The notes: a model not told the origin generated them from the sequence alone. 17,851 nucleotides of DNA from CAYQJC01 sp964417825 (GCA_964417825.1 CAYQJC010000010.1:1-17851), one strand, 5' to 3'. Counted from the first letter of the stretch, positions 7,718 to 13,854 are shown. Numbers and translations are program-made.

Positions 7718-7765
7718 CATCAAGTTATTAAGTCAACAAGTCATTGAGTTATTGGGCGATTGGAA
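7718..7765. repeat. Degenerate 8-bp tandem repeat, tract 2 (NATTRAGT units)
   Basis: Six units in a row on the plus strand: CATCAAGT (7718), TATTAAGT, CAACAAGT, CATTGAGT, TATTGGGC and GATTGGAA. The last four overlap the 3' end of ksgA and supply its stop codon and roughly its last ten codons. Confidence 0.85.
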
Positions 7766-8608
7766 GGTTTTAGTAAGATTGATCCAAGCTTTAACATCCA
7801 AAGTTTGAGCTCGTCGGGTTGGCTGAATGTCATTTGCCTTTAGCCACTTTTCAACTTTCTTTCTGGGTAAATGCAGTTCCTCGCTGAGATTATTTATCAA
7901 TTGTTTTCTGGGATGAGAGAAACCTGCCTTTACAATTTTTGAAAAGTAGAAGCAGAAGGACGCGGATAGCAACGCAGATTTACGCGGAACTATTTTTAGA
8001 ATCACTGAATTTACTTTGGGGTGGGGCCAAAAAGAATCTTTTTTTACGGTTTCTATTATTTTAACATTAGCTCTGAATTGAACCAACACTCCTAACCTCT
8101 CCATTTTAGGAGGTTTTGAGCAGATTCTTTCCCCAACCTCTTTTTGAATCATTACTACCATCAATTCTGGGGGCTTTTCAACTTCTAGGAGTTTTCTGAT
8201 GACCTCTGTAGCGATATTGTAAGGAAGATTAGAAACCACTTTATAATGGCTACGAAATACGAATTTTCTACGAATATACGAAATTGTTTCTGGATTTAAA
8301 ATATCGCCTGGAATAATTTCTACATTATTGAAGTCTTTTAAAGTTTCTTCCAAAATCTCTATCATTCTTCTATCTTTCTCAACGGCTATAACTTTTTTTA
8401 CTTTTTTGGCTATTTCTCTTGTCAAAGTGCCAATTCCTGGACCGATTTCCAAAACAACATCTTTGGGTTTAAGTTCAGCTGCTTCAATAAACTTACCGAG
8501 AACAGTTCTCTGGAGCAGAAAGTTTTGCCCCATTCTTTTTGAAGGATGGATATTTTTTTCTTTGAGCAAACCTTTAATAACTCTTTTTGAGGTTAGATTA
8601 AATCTCAT
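7733..8608 (-). CDS. ksgA: 16S rRNA adenine dimethyltransferase KsgA/RsmA
   Basis: This enzyme transfers methyl groups from S-adenosylmethionine to two adjacent adenines in the 3' helix of 16S rRNA, a late check in small-subunit assembly. At 291 aa it is slightly longer than usual (about 270). KRMGQNFLL (24-32) is the N-terminal signature, VLEIGPGIGTLT (52-63) the SAM-binding motif I, GDIL (101-104) precedes the next strand, and NLPYNIAT (127-134) is the catalytic motif IV. FSHPRKQLINNL (230-241) is the C-terminal family motif. Two segments look inserted or overwritten by short repeats: residues 108-120 and 206-218. The last ten residues come from an 8-bp repeat tract. There is no SD; TAAAAT lies 6 nt before the ATG. 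All core motifs remain, so I expect it to be active. Confidence 0.95.
   Translation of the reverse strand: MRFNLTSKRVIKGLLKEKNIHPSKRMGQNFLLQRTVLGKFIEAAELKPKDVVLEIGPGIGTLTREIAKKVKKVIAVEKDRRMIEILEETLKDFNNVEIIPGDILNPETISYIRRKFVFRSHYKVVSNLPYNIATEVIRKLLEVEKPPELMVVMIQKEVGERICSKPPKMERLGVLVQFRANVKIIETVKKDSFWPHPKVNSVILKIVPRKSALLSASFCFYFSKIVKAGFSHPRKQLINNLSEELHLPRKKVEKWLKANDIQPTRRAQTLDVKAWINLTKTFQSPNNSMTC
7957..7991. repeat. ACGCRGAT-type repeat inside ksgA
   Basis: The plus strand shows GGACGCGGAT, then AACGCAGATT and TACGCGGAAC: three spaced copies of an ACGCRGA-like unit. It is translated in frame as KsgA residues 206-218, in the loop between VILKIVPRK and the FSHPRKQ helix. Short sequences of this type recur between genes in many bacterial genomes (from memory, not checked). 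Confidence 0.6.
8249..8285. repeat. TACGAA-type repeat inside ksgA
   Basis: Four copies of a TACGAA-like hexamer (TACGAA at 8251, 8258, 8269 and 8277) lie within 32 bp. They are translated in frame as KsgA residues 108-120 (TISYIRRKFVFRS), between GDIL and the catalytic NLPY motif, a loop where family members vary. Confidence 0.65.
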
Positions 8609-8656
8609 AGATAAATTTTACTTTCGATCCTAATAATATTTATCCGGTTTTTTGGC

Positions 8657-8665
8657 TGTGGATAA
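8657..8665 (-). other. Perfect DnaA-box 9-mer, isolated
   Basis: TGTGGATAA on the plus strand is the complement of the consensus DnaA box TTATCCACA. It lies between the divergent ksgA and M23 peptidase genes. Only one perfect copy is seen, so this is not evidence for an origin. Confidence 0.35.
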
Positions 8666-8670
8666 AAAGG

Positions 8671-8699
8671 TTGACTTCTGAGGTTTTTTGAGGTACTTT
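8671..8699 (+). promoter_or_regulatory. Candidate promoter of the M23 peptidase gene
   Basis: TTGACT (8671-8676) is followed after 17 nt by TACTTT (8694-8699), a weak -10. The start codon is 10 nt further on, so the leader would be a few bases at most. This agrees with the absence of an SD at usable spacing. Confidence 0.35.
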
Positions 8700-8709
8700 C
8701 TTAAAATAT

Positions 8710-9720
8710 ATGAGAGAATTTTGGAAATCTCCGTATTTCTATTTGGGGATCGGTGTTTTTTGTTTGTTAATTATTGGCCTCTTAGCCATCATCCCTGAGA
8801 GCAAAAAAGAGCTTTCTTCTAATCGGAATGTTTTGGATAAGAGCCAGTATTTGTTTCCGGAAGTGAAGGATTTTGGTAAGGTTGTTGACCTAAACATTAT
8901 CGCCAATACCACCTTGGGGCCTGTTGCTCCACCTTTTCTGGTTTCAGGAAATGTGCTGGGGGCGCTTGGAGGTGGGAGAAGAGAGATAGAGGAGTATATT
9001 GTTGAGAAAGGAGATACTTTAAGTTCGATTGCTGAGAAATTTGACATCTCTTTGGAGACTTTACTTTGGGCTAATGATTTAAGGTCGAACTCAGTTATTC
9101 AACCCGGACAAAAATTAATTATTCTACCGACCTCTGGAGTTTTGCATGTTGTTCATGAGGGAGATACTTTGAGCGAAATTGCTGAAATTTATCAAGCCAA
9201 AGTAGAAGATATTGTTGAATTTAATGGGCTGGAAGATGAAGGGAGAATTTATACCGGAGACCTTTTGATTATACCGGGAGGTAAGAAACCAAAAATAATT
9301 CAAAAATATGTTCAAGTTCCTTTATCCCAAAGTTATTTTATCTGCCCAATCCCTTCACCTTGTAGAATTACTCAAGGATTACATTGGTACAATGCTGTAG
9401 ATTTCTCAAACGGAAAATGCGGAGAACCCGTCTTTGCAGCAGCTGGGGGAACTGTCCAAAGAACCGGCTATGGAAAAATTTCCGGGTATTTTGTTCGAAT
9501 TTTGCATCCTAACGGGGTAGTTACTTTTTATGGTCATTTAGCTAAGATTATAGTTAGTCCGGGCCAGAAAGTTTATCAAGGGCAGATTGTTGGTTATATG
9601 GGGTACAGCGGTCTGACTCGACCCCGAGGTCCAGCTGGTTGTCATTTACATTTTGATGTTAGATTCGCTCGGAACCCTTTTGCTGGTTATCCAGTGGGAA
9701 CAGAACTTGGCAAAAAATAA
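8710..9720 (+). CDS. Membrane-anchored LysM-LysM-M23 peptidoglycan peptidase
   Basis: A 336-aa cell wall enzyme. A membrane anchor lies at about 9-28. After a linker come two LysM peptidoglycan-binding domains at 95-139 (YIVEKGDTLSSIAEKF) and 145-189 (HVVHEGDTLSEIAEIY). A lysostaphin-type M23 metallopeptidase domain follows from about 205 to 325. Zinc ligands can be placed at H225 and D231 (HWYNAVDFS) and H314 in HLHF (312-315); H276 (FYGHL) and H312 are the other catalytic histidines. The H-to-D gap is two residues longer than in the classic HxGxD form. Cysteines at 212, 218, 237 and 311 could form disulfides outside the membrane. Function: cleavage of peptide cross-links during growth or division. 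It diverges from ksgA and has no SD. Confidence 0.93.
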   Translation: MREFWKSPYFYLGIGVFCLLIIGLLAIIPESKKELSSNRNVLDKSQYLFPEVKDFGKVVDLNIIANTTLGPVAPPFLVSGNVLGALGGGRREIEEYIVEKGDTLSSIAEKFDISLETLLWANDLRSNSVIQPGQKLIILPTSGVLHVVHEGDTLSEIAEIYQAKVEDIVEFNGLEDEGRIYTGDLLIIPGGKKPKIIQKYVQVPLSQSYFICPIPSPCRITQGLHWYNAVDFSNGKCGEPVFAAAGGTVQRTGYGKISGYFVRILHPNGVVTFYGHLAKIIVSPGQKVYQGQIVGYMGYSGLTRPRGPAGCHLHFDVRFARNPFAGYPVGTELGKK

Positions 9721-9722
9721 AT

Positions 9723-9789
9723 CATTGAGTGATTAAGCTATTAAGTGATTGAGTGATCCGGTGATTGAAATTTGATGGCTCAATCACTT
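9723..9789. repeat. Degenerate 8-bp tandem repeat, tract 3, with an inverted copy
   Basis: Six direct units run from 9723: CATTGAGT, GATTAAGC, TATTAAGT, GATTGAGT, GATCCGGT and GATTGAAA. An inverted 11-mer CTCAATCACTT (9779-9789) complements AAGTGATTGAG at 9743-9753, so the transcript could form an 11-bp stem with a 25-nt loop. The tract fills the gap between the convergent M23 and comM genes and contains the comM stop codon. No U-run follows, so I do not call it a terminator. Confidence 0.8.
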
Positions 9790-11327
9790 TCCTTAAGGCG
9801 GTAACTTAGAGCCTCACTAATGTTCTGGAAAGAAATACTTTCTCTTTCTTCTAAGTCAGCAATTGTTCTTGCTACTTTAAGCACCCGGTGATAACCTCTG
9901 GCAGAAAGTTTTCCTGAATCAACAAATTTTTTTAAAATAGTTTGAGATTTACTGTCGAGTTGGCAGTATTTTTTAATTTGAGGGATTTTCATTTCTGAGT
10001 TGGTTAAAATTCCTTCTTCTCTAAATCTTTCTTTTTGAATTTCTCTAGCCCTTTCTATTTTCGCTTTAATTTTCCCGCTCTGGTTTTCTCTGTCGGGTGA
10101 AATTAAATCAGTGTATTTTAAAGAAGGAACCCAACAAAAAATATCAATCCTGTCTATCAAGGGCCCTGAAAGTTTCCGGCGATAACTCGCGATTTGAGAG
10201 GCAGTGCAGCTACATTCTCTTTCTGGATCATTATAATAACCGCAAGGACAAGGATTGCTGGCAGCGATTAAAGTAAATTTTGCTGGAAAAGTTAGGGTGT
10301 ACTTCGCTCTTTGAATGGTAATCTCACCTTCTTCAATGGGCTGGCGCAAACTTTCTAAAACATCTCGATGAAACTCGGGGAATTCATCTAAAAACAAAAC
10401 ACCCCGATGAGCTAAAGTTATTTCACCGGGTTTGGGAGGAGTTCCTCCGCCAATTAAAGCAACTTCCGAACAAGTATGATGGGGGGAACGGAAAGGTCTT
10501 TTTGTCAAAAAAGATCTTTCTTTTGATAAAAGACCTGAAATACTGTAAATTCTGGTTAATTCAAGAATTTCTTCAAAATTTAACTCTGGCAGGATAGAAA
10601 TGACTCCTTTTGCCATTAGGGTTTTACCTGCTCCCGGTGGCCCTTGCAACAAAACATTATGCCCACCGGCAGCTGAGATTTCCAATCCCCTTTTAGTATG
10701 GGATTGACCTTTTATCCAACCAAAATCTACTTCAAATTCTTGCGAGATATTTCTGAATTCCTCAAGCTCAATTCTTGGTTGGAGAATTTCTTTTCTTCCT
10801 TCAAGATAAGCGATTGCTTCAGCTAAATTTTTTACACCAATTATCTTGATTTCTTTTCCTTTCTCTAAAAGATTTACTAAACTTGCTTCTTTCTCGTTTT
10901 CTTTTGGTAAAATAATTTCTCTAAATCCTTCCTCTTTGGCTAAAAAGCTAAAAGCTAAAGCCCCTTTAATCGGTTTTAAAGTTCCGTCTAAAGATAATTC
11001 CCCCAGAATTAATTTTCCTTCAGAATTAAATCTTAATTGATTTGAAGCCAAAAGATAACCAAGGGCAATGGGTAAGTCGTATAAACTTCCTTCTTTTTTC
11101 AAATCAGCTGGAGCTAAATTTACTAAAACTCTTTTGGCTTGGTGATGGGGTGGAGAAAGTTTGATGCTTTTGATAGCTTGAGAAACTCTTTCTTTCGCTT
11201 CAGCAATAGCTTTATCTCCTAACCCTACAATATTAAAAGATCTCAGCCCTTTTGCCTGAGCGACCTCAACTTCAATGATTTGAGCCGAAAGCCCCTTTAA
11301 AGTGGCTGAGAAAATTTTCGAGACCAT
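9780..11327 (-). CDS. comM: YifB/ComM family AAA+ ATPase (Mg-chelatase-like)
   Basis: A full-length 515-aa member. The N-terminal domain (MVSKIFSATLKGLSA, VEVAQAKGLRSFNIVGL) is the family opening, with NLAPADLKKEGSLYDLPIALG at 70-90. The AAA+ core has Walker A GPPGAGKT (229-236), RPFRSPHHT (277-285), Walker B VLFLDEFPEF (310-319) and a CxC-x9-CxC cluster (C360, C362, C372, C374) that may bind zinc. SGPLIDRIDI (387-396) holds the likely arginine region, and the C-terminal lid has LSARGYHRVLKVARTIADLE (474-493). ComM is a hexameric helicase promoting branch migration when foreign DNA is recombined during natural transformation. It lies 33 nt after nusA on the same strand. No SD is seen. Its last codons are repeat-derived. 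Confidence 0.95.
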   Translation of the reverse strand: MVSKIFSATLKGLSAQIIEVEVAQAKGLRSFNIVGLGDKAIAEAKERVSQAIKSIKLSPPHHQAKRVLVNLAPADLKKEGSLYDLPIALGYLLASNQLRFNSEGKLILGELSLDGTLKPIKGALAFSFLAKEEGFREIILPKENEKEASLVNLLEKGKEIKIIGVKNLAEAIAYLEGRKEILQPRIELEEFRNISQEFEVDFGWIKGQSHTKRGLEISAAGGHNVLLQGPPGAGKTLMAKGVISILPELNFEEILELTRIYSISGLLSKERSFLTKRPFRSPHHTCSEVALIGGGTPPKPGEITLAHRGVLFLDEFPEFHRDVLESLRQPIEEGEITIQRAKYTLTFPAKFTLIAASNPCPCGYYNDPERECSCTASQIASYRRKLSGPLIDRIDIFCWVPSLKYTDLISPDRENQSGKIKAKIERAREIQKERFREEGILTNSEMKIPQIKKYCQLDSKSQTILKKFVDSGKLSARGYHRVLKVARTIADLEERESISFQNISEALSYRLKESD

Positions 11328-11360
11328 AAGGCAAGAAATTCTATTTGAGCTTCTTTTATT

Positions 11361-12584
11361 TTACTTCTTTTTTTCTTCCTCTTTCTTTTCCTCTTCATTT
11401 TTCTTCTTCTCTCCCTCGGCTTTTTCTCCTTCTTTCCCTTTTATTTCTTTCTTTTCACCCTTCTCTTTTTCAATTTGGCTCATGCTCCTGACATCGATTT
11501 TCCAGCCAGTGAGCTTGGCAGCCAATCTGACGTTTTGGCCATCTTTCCCTATTGCTAAAGAAAGCTGGTCGTCAGGAACGATAGCCTGAGCTTTATTTTT
11601 CGGGAGAATTTGGACTTCTAAAACTTTGGCTGGCGCGAGAGCGTTGGCAATATACTTTTTGGGATCCTCGGCCCATTCAATGACGTCAATTTTTTCGCCA
11701 CCAAGTTCATTAATAACCGCTAATATCCTGGTTCCTCTTTGGCCAACCAAAGAGCCGATGGGGTCAATTCCCTCTTCTGTGGCTTGGACAGCAATTTTGC
11801 TTCGAGAGCCAGGTTCTCGGGAAATTGATTTTATTACTACCTGGCCAGCTCCAATCTCGGGCACCTCTAACTCAAAGAGCTTTGAGATTAACTTAGGGTA
11901 AGCTCTAGAGAGAATAACCTGAGGACCTTTAGGAGTTTGTTCAGTTTTTAGAATATAACATTTTAATCTTTGGCCAGGTCGGTAGAATTCACCTGGAACT
12001 TGTTCTTTTTTAGGCAAGATCCCTGAAGTTCTACCAATATCTAAAAAGACAGCATTTTTTTCAACTCTTTGGACAATACCTGAAACAATTTCACCTTCCT
12101 TTTCTTTATATTCCTTAAAGGTTTCTTCTTTTTCTACCTCCTTTATTTTCTGCAAAATTACTTGTTTTGCCGTTTGAGCAGCAATTCGGCCAAAATCTTC
12201 TTTGGCCTCCAAAGGAATTCTTATTGTTTCTCCTGGCTTGGAGTTCTGGGCAATTTTTTTAGCTTCTTCAAGGAGAATATGGCGTTCTGGATTAAAGCGG
12301 ATTTTTTCACTATTATCTTTAAGGGACTTCCCTTTTTCTTTAAGTTCTTTTAATTCTTCTTCAGATAAAATCATTTTTTCATCAACCACTTCCTTTATTT
12401 GCCAAAATTTAACCTCCCCGGTTTTTGGGTCAAGTTTGGCTTCAATCCTCTGCTTTTTTTTGCCGTATTCTTTTTTGTAAGCAGAAGCAATAGCCGCTTC
12501 AATCACCTCAATAACTTTTTCTTGAGGAATACCTCTTTCTTCAGCTATCTCCATTACTGCTGAAGTAAATGTTTTAAGATCCAT
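11361..12584 (-). CDS. nusA: Transcription termination/antitermination factor NusA
   Basis: A 407-aa protein that binds RNA polymerase and nascent RNA, modulating pausing, termination and antitermination. The N-terminal polymerase-binding domain spans about 1-130 (FTSAVMEIAEERGI). An S1 domain lies at about 162-228 (GEIVSGIVQRVEKNAVFLDIG), followed by two KH domains with GQRG (281-284) and GKDG (346-349); VPDDQLSLAIGKDGQNVRLAAKLTGW is the NusA signature. The tail after 370 is low-complexity Lys/Glu instead of the acidic repeats of E. coli NusA, so length fits the short form. The usual upstream partner rimP is not adjacent; a TGCAAAAT repeat and the yraN end lie there. The GGAAG before the ATG is too close to be a normal SD. 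Confidence 0.96.
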   Translation of the reverse strand: MDLKTFTSAVMEIAEERGIPQEKVIEVIEAAIASAYKKEYGKKKQRIEAKLDPKTGEVKFWQIKEVVDEKMILSEEELKELKEKGKSLKDNSEKIRFNPERHILLEEAKKIAQNSKPGETIRIPLEAKEDFGRIAAQTAKQVILQKIKEVEKEETFKEYKEKEGEIVSGIVQRVEKNAVFLDIGRTSGILPKKEQVPGEFYRPGQRLKCYILKTEQTPKGPQVILSRAYPKLISKLFELEVPEIGAGQVVIKSISREPGSRSKIAVQATEEGIDPIGSLVGQRGTRILAVINELGGEKIDVIEWAEDPKKYIANALAPAKVLEVQILPKNKAQAIVPDDQLSLAIGKDGQNVRLAAKLTGWKIDVRSMSQIEKEKGEKKEIKGKEGEKAEGEKKKNEEEKKEEEKKK

Positions 12585-12600
12585 CTTCCTTCGCTTTGCT

Positions 12601-12662
12601 CAGTCAAGTGCAAAATTCAAAATGAAAAATGCAAAATGACAGAGCAAAATGCAAAATTATAA
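12601..12662. repeat. TGCAAAAT short-repeat tract upstream of nusA
   Basis: TGCAAAAT occurs at 12609, 12630 and 12650 (21- and 20-bp steps), with related AAAATTCAAAATG in between. The tract fills most of the gap between the yraN terminator and nusA and is not translated. Confidence 0.7.
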
Positions 12663-12664
12663 TT

Positions 12665-12691
12665 AAAGGCCGTCTTTTATAAACGACCTTT
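12665..12691 (-). terminator. Intrinsic terminator of the tRNA-Ala/yraN unit
   Basis: On the minus strand AAAGGTCGT pairs with ACGGCCTTT (9 bp including one G-U pair) around a 9-nt loop, followed by a short AT-rich run. The G-U pair would be a C-A mismatch in the plus-strand transcript, so the minus direction is favoured. It lies 30 nt after the yraN stop. Confidence 0.65.
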
Positions 12692-12721
12692 TATTTAGTT
12701 TAGTAAAATTAATTTTTCAAG

Positions 12722-13093
12722 TCAATAAATATCCTCGATGGCATTTTTGTAATGCTTAATTTTAACCCTTTGAGAATTCAGAGAAACCTCAATCGCTATT
12801 ATATCAATTTGCCATGGACTATTAAGGGAAATTTTAAATTCTTGCAAGTAAATCTGGGCCATTTTAATTAATTGTCTTTTCTTTCTCCAATCGATTTGGT
12901 CTTCTGGGTAAAACCCTTCTTTTTGGTGAATTGTCTTCACTTCAATAAAAACAATATTCCTTCTCTTTTTAGCAACAATATCAATTTCGCCCCACTTCCT
13001 TTTAAAATTTCTGGCTAAAATTTTATAACCTTTCTCTTTGAGATAATCCCTGGCAATTTTTTCGCCAAACCTCCCTAGTTTTTTTGAATCCAT
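12722..13093 (-). CDS. yraN: YraN/UPF0102 family endonuclease-like protein
   Basis: The frame is open to 13153, but that extension runs through a tRNA gene, so the ATG at 13093 is the start. It gives 123 aa, the usual family length. LGRFGEKIARDYLKEKGYKILARNF is the typical opening. The nuclease core reads WGEIDIVAKKRRNIVFIEVKT: E36, D38 and E51-x-K53 fit a PD-(D/E)xK active site. The C-terminal half (DIDIIAIE...IKHYKNAIED) is also family-typical. The cellular role is poorly defined; Holliday junction or DNA repair functions have been suggested. The ATG is 3 nt after the tRNA 3' base, and the only SD-like AGGT (plus 13101-13104) is inside the tRNA acceptor arm. Confidence 0.9.
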   Translation of the reverse strand: MDSKKLGRFGEKIARDYLKEKGYKILARNFKRKWGEIDIVAKKRRNIVFIEVKTIHQKEGFYPEDQIDWRKKRQLIKMAQIYLQEFKISLNSPWQIDIIAIEVSLNSQRVKIKHYKNAIEDIY

Positions 13094-13096
13094 AAA

Positions 13097-13167
13097 TGGA
13101 CCTGGTGGGAATCGAACCCACATCAGAGCAATGCGAATGCTCCGTTTTTCCATTAAACTACAGGCCC
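13097..13167 (-). tRNA. tRNA-Ala (anticodon CGC)
   Basis: The 71-nt sequence folds fully: acceptor GGGCCTG/CAGGTCC, D stem GTTT/AAAC, anticodon stem GAGCA/TGCTC with loop TTCGCAT, T stem GTGGG/CCCAC with loop TTCGATT, discriminator A. The anticodon CGC reads GCG (Ala). The acceptor contains the G3-U70 wobble pair, the identity mark of tRNA-Ala, which independently supports the call. The short D arm (GTTTAATGGAAAAAC) resembles bacterial tRNA-Gly more than usual tRNA-Ala. CCA is not encoded; the next bases are TTT and the yraN ATG. Confidence 0.9.
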
Positions 13168-13174
13168 TCTTTTT

Positions 13175-13203
13175 AATTTAATAAAGTTTCTTTATTAAAA
13201 CAA
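13175..13203 (-). promoter_or_regulatory. Candidate tRNA-Ala promoter overlapping an inverted repeat
   Basis: On the minus strand TTGTTT (plus 13198-13203) is followed after 17 nt by TAAATT (plus 13175-13180), 7 nt before the tRNA 5' base. A perfect 10-bp inverted repeat (TTTAATAAAG at 13177-13186 and its complement at 13190-13199) lies inside it. The boxes are weak matches; spacing is the main support. Confidence 0.4.
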
Positions 13204-13226
13204 TAGGGCAGACTCTACTGCCCTAT
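13203..13226 (-). terminator. Intrinsic terminator of the GNAT gene
   Basis: A perfect 9-bp stem ATAGGGCAG/CTGCCCTAT with a 6-nt loop is followed on the minus strand by TTGTTTT. The stop codon TAG of the GNAT gene (13225-13223) is part of the stem. Confidence 0.85.
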
Positions 13227-13738
13227 TTATTAAGATACCTCCCCATCGCAATTGAGTGCCTGCCTAAAATCCTTCGCCAAAGTAAAGGAATTAGTTTCCT
13301 TAAAGACAATTTCCAAATTGAGATAGGTTCGAAACCGCATCTTTTAAAAACTGTCTCTTTCATTCGATTATCAATTCGAGTAGTTAAAAAAACAAGCTCG
13401 ATTCCCAACTTCTCAAGAATTTCTAGCCAGCTTTTAATTAATCTTACAGCAACAAATGGATTCCCTCTTTTAGCAACTAGGAAATGGAGTTCAGCTTTTT
13501 GAGGACTTAAGAGGGAACAAGCACAGAATCCTTGGACCTTTCTTCCTTCTTTCCCTAATGGATCTTCTATTATTGCTACTCGTAATTCTTTTCGCTTAAT
13601 CATTTTCTCCACCTTTTTTCTGCTTCTCTTTAGGATAAGACCTTTATCAACAAATGGTTTGGCTAATATTAAAATTTGATTAATATCTTCAAAGGAAGCA
13701 GGTAAAATTTCTTCTCTTACCATTCTTTCTTTTTTCAT
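13223..13738 (-). CDS. GNAT-type N-acetyltransferase-like protein
   Basis: A 171-aa protein started by an ATG with a perfect AAGGAG 7 nt upstream. The layout is GNAT: an N-terminal helix pair (ASFEDINQILILAKPFVDKGLILKRS) resembling the acetyltransferase domain of N-acetylglutamate synthase-like proteins, strands at 53-58 and 69-91, then a helix, a strand (VFLTT) and VFKRCGFEP (130-138), the conserved C-terminal element. The acetyl-CoA loop normally reading Q/RxxGxG/A is KRGNPFVAV here, without the second glycine, so cofactor binding may be altered. The substrate is unknown. It has its own promoter and terminator and is separate from the following tRNA-yraN unit. Confidence 0.75.
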   Translation of the reverse strand: MKKERMVREEILPASFEDINQILILAKPFVDKGLILKRSRKKVEKMIKRKELRVAIIEDPLGKEGRKVQGFCACSLLSPQKAELHFLVAKRGNPFVAVRLIKSWLEILEKLGIELVFLTTRIDNRMKETVFKRCGFEPISIWKLSLRKLIPLLWRRILGRHSIAMGRYLNK

Positions 13739-13768
13739 TATTTATCTCCTTTTTAAAGATCTTTATTT

Positions 13769-13796
13769 AATTTAACTTAACTTTGTTATTTTTCAA
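13769..13796 (-). promoter_or_regulatory. Candidate promoter of the GNAT gene
   Basis: On the minus strand TTGAAA (plus 13791-13796) is followed after 16 nt by TAAATT (plus 13769-13774). It is arranged back to back with the marR promoter, so one regulator could affect both. Match quality is moderate. Confidence 0.4.
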
Positions 13797-13798
13797 TA

Positions 13799-13839
13799 GC
13801 TTGACAAAAGCTTGACAAAAATTATTGAAGAAATATAAT
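13799..13839 (+). promoter_or_regulatory. Near-consensus promoter of the marR-efflux operon with a duplicated -35 region
   Basis: TTGACA (13812-13817) and a perfect TATAAT (13834-13839) are 16 nt apart. The 11-mer GCTTGACAAAA occurs twice in tandem (13799-13809 and 13810-13820), giving a second TTGACA too far upstream to use this -10. Transcription should start near 13846. Confidence 0.75.
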
Positions 13840-13854
13840 TAAATCACCTAACAT

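Noticed and set aside
11302..11589. Plus-strand Phe/Ser-rich open frame opposite the nusA tail
   Set aside because: It is the antisense of the Lys/Glu low-complexity tail of NusA.
13094..13153. N-terminal extension of yraN (20 residues)
   Set aside because: The DNA is a complete tRNA gene and the extension has no family similarity.
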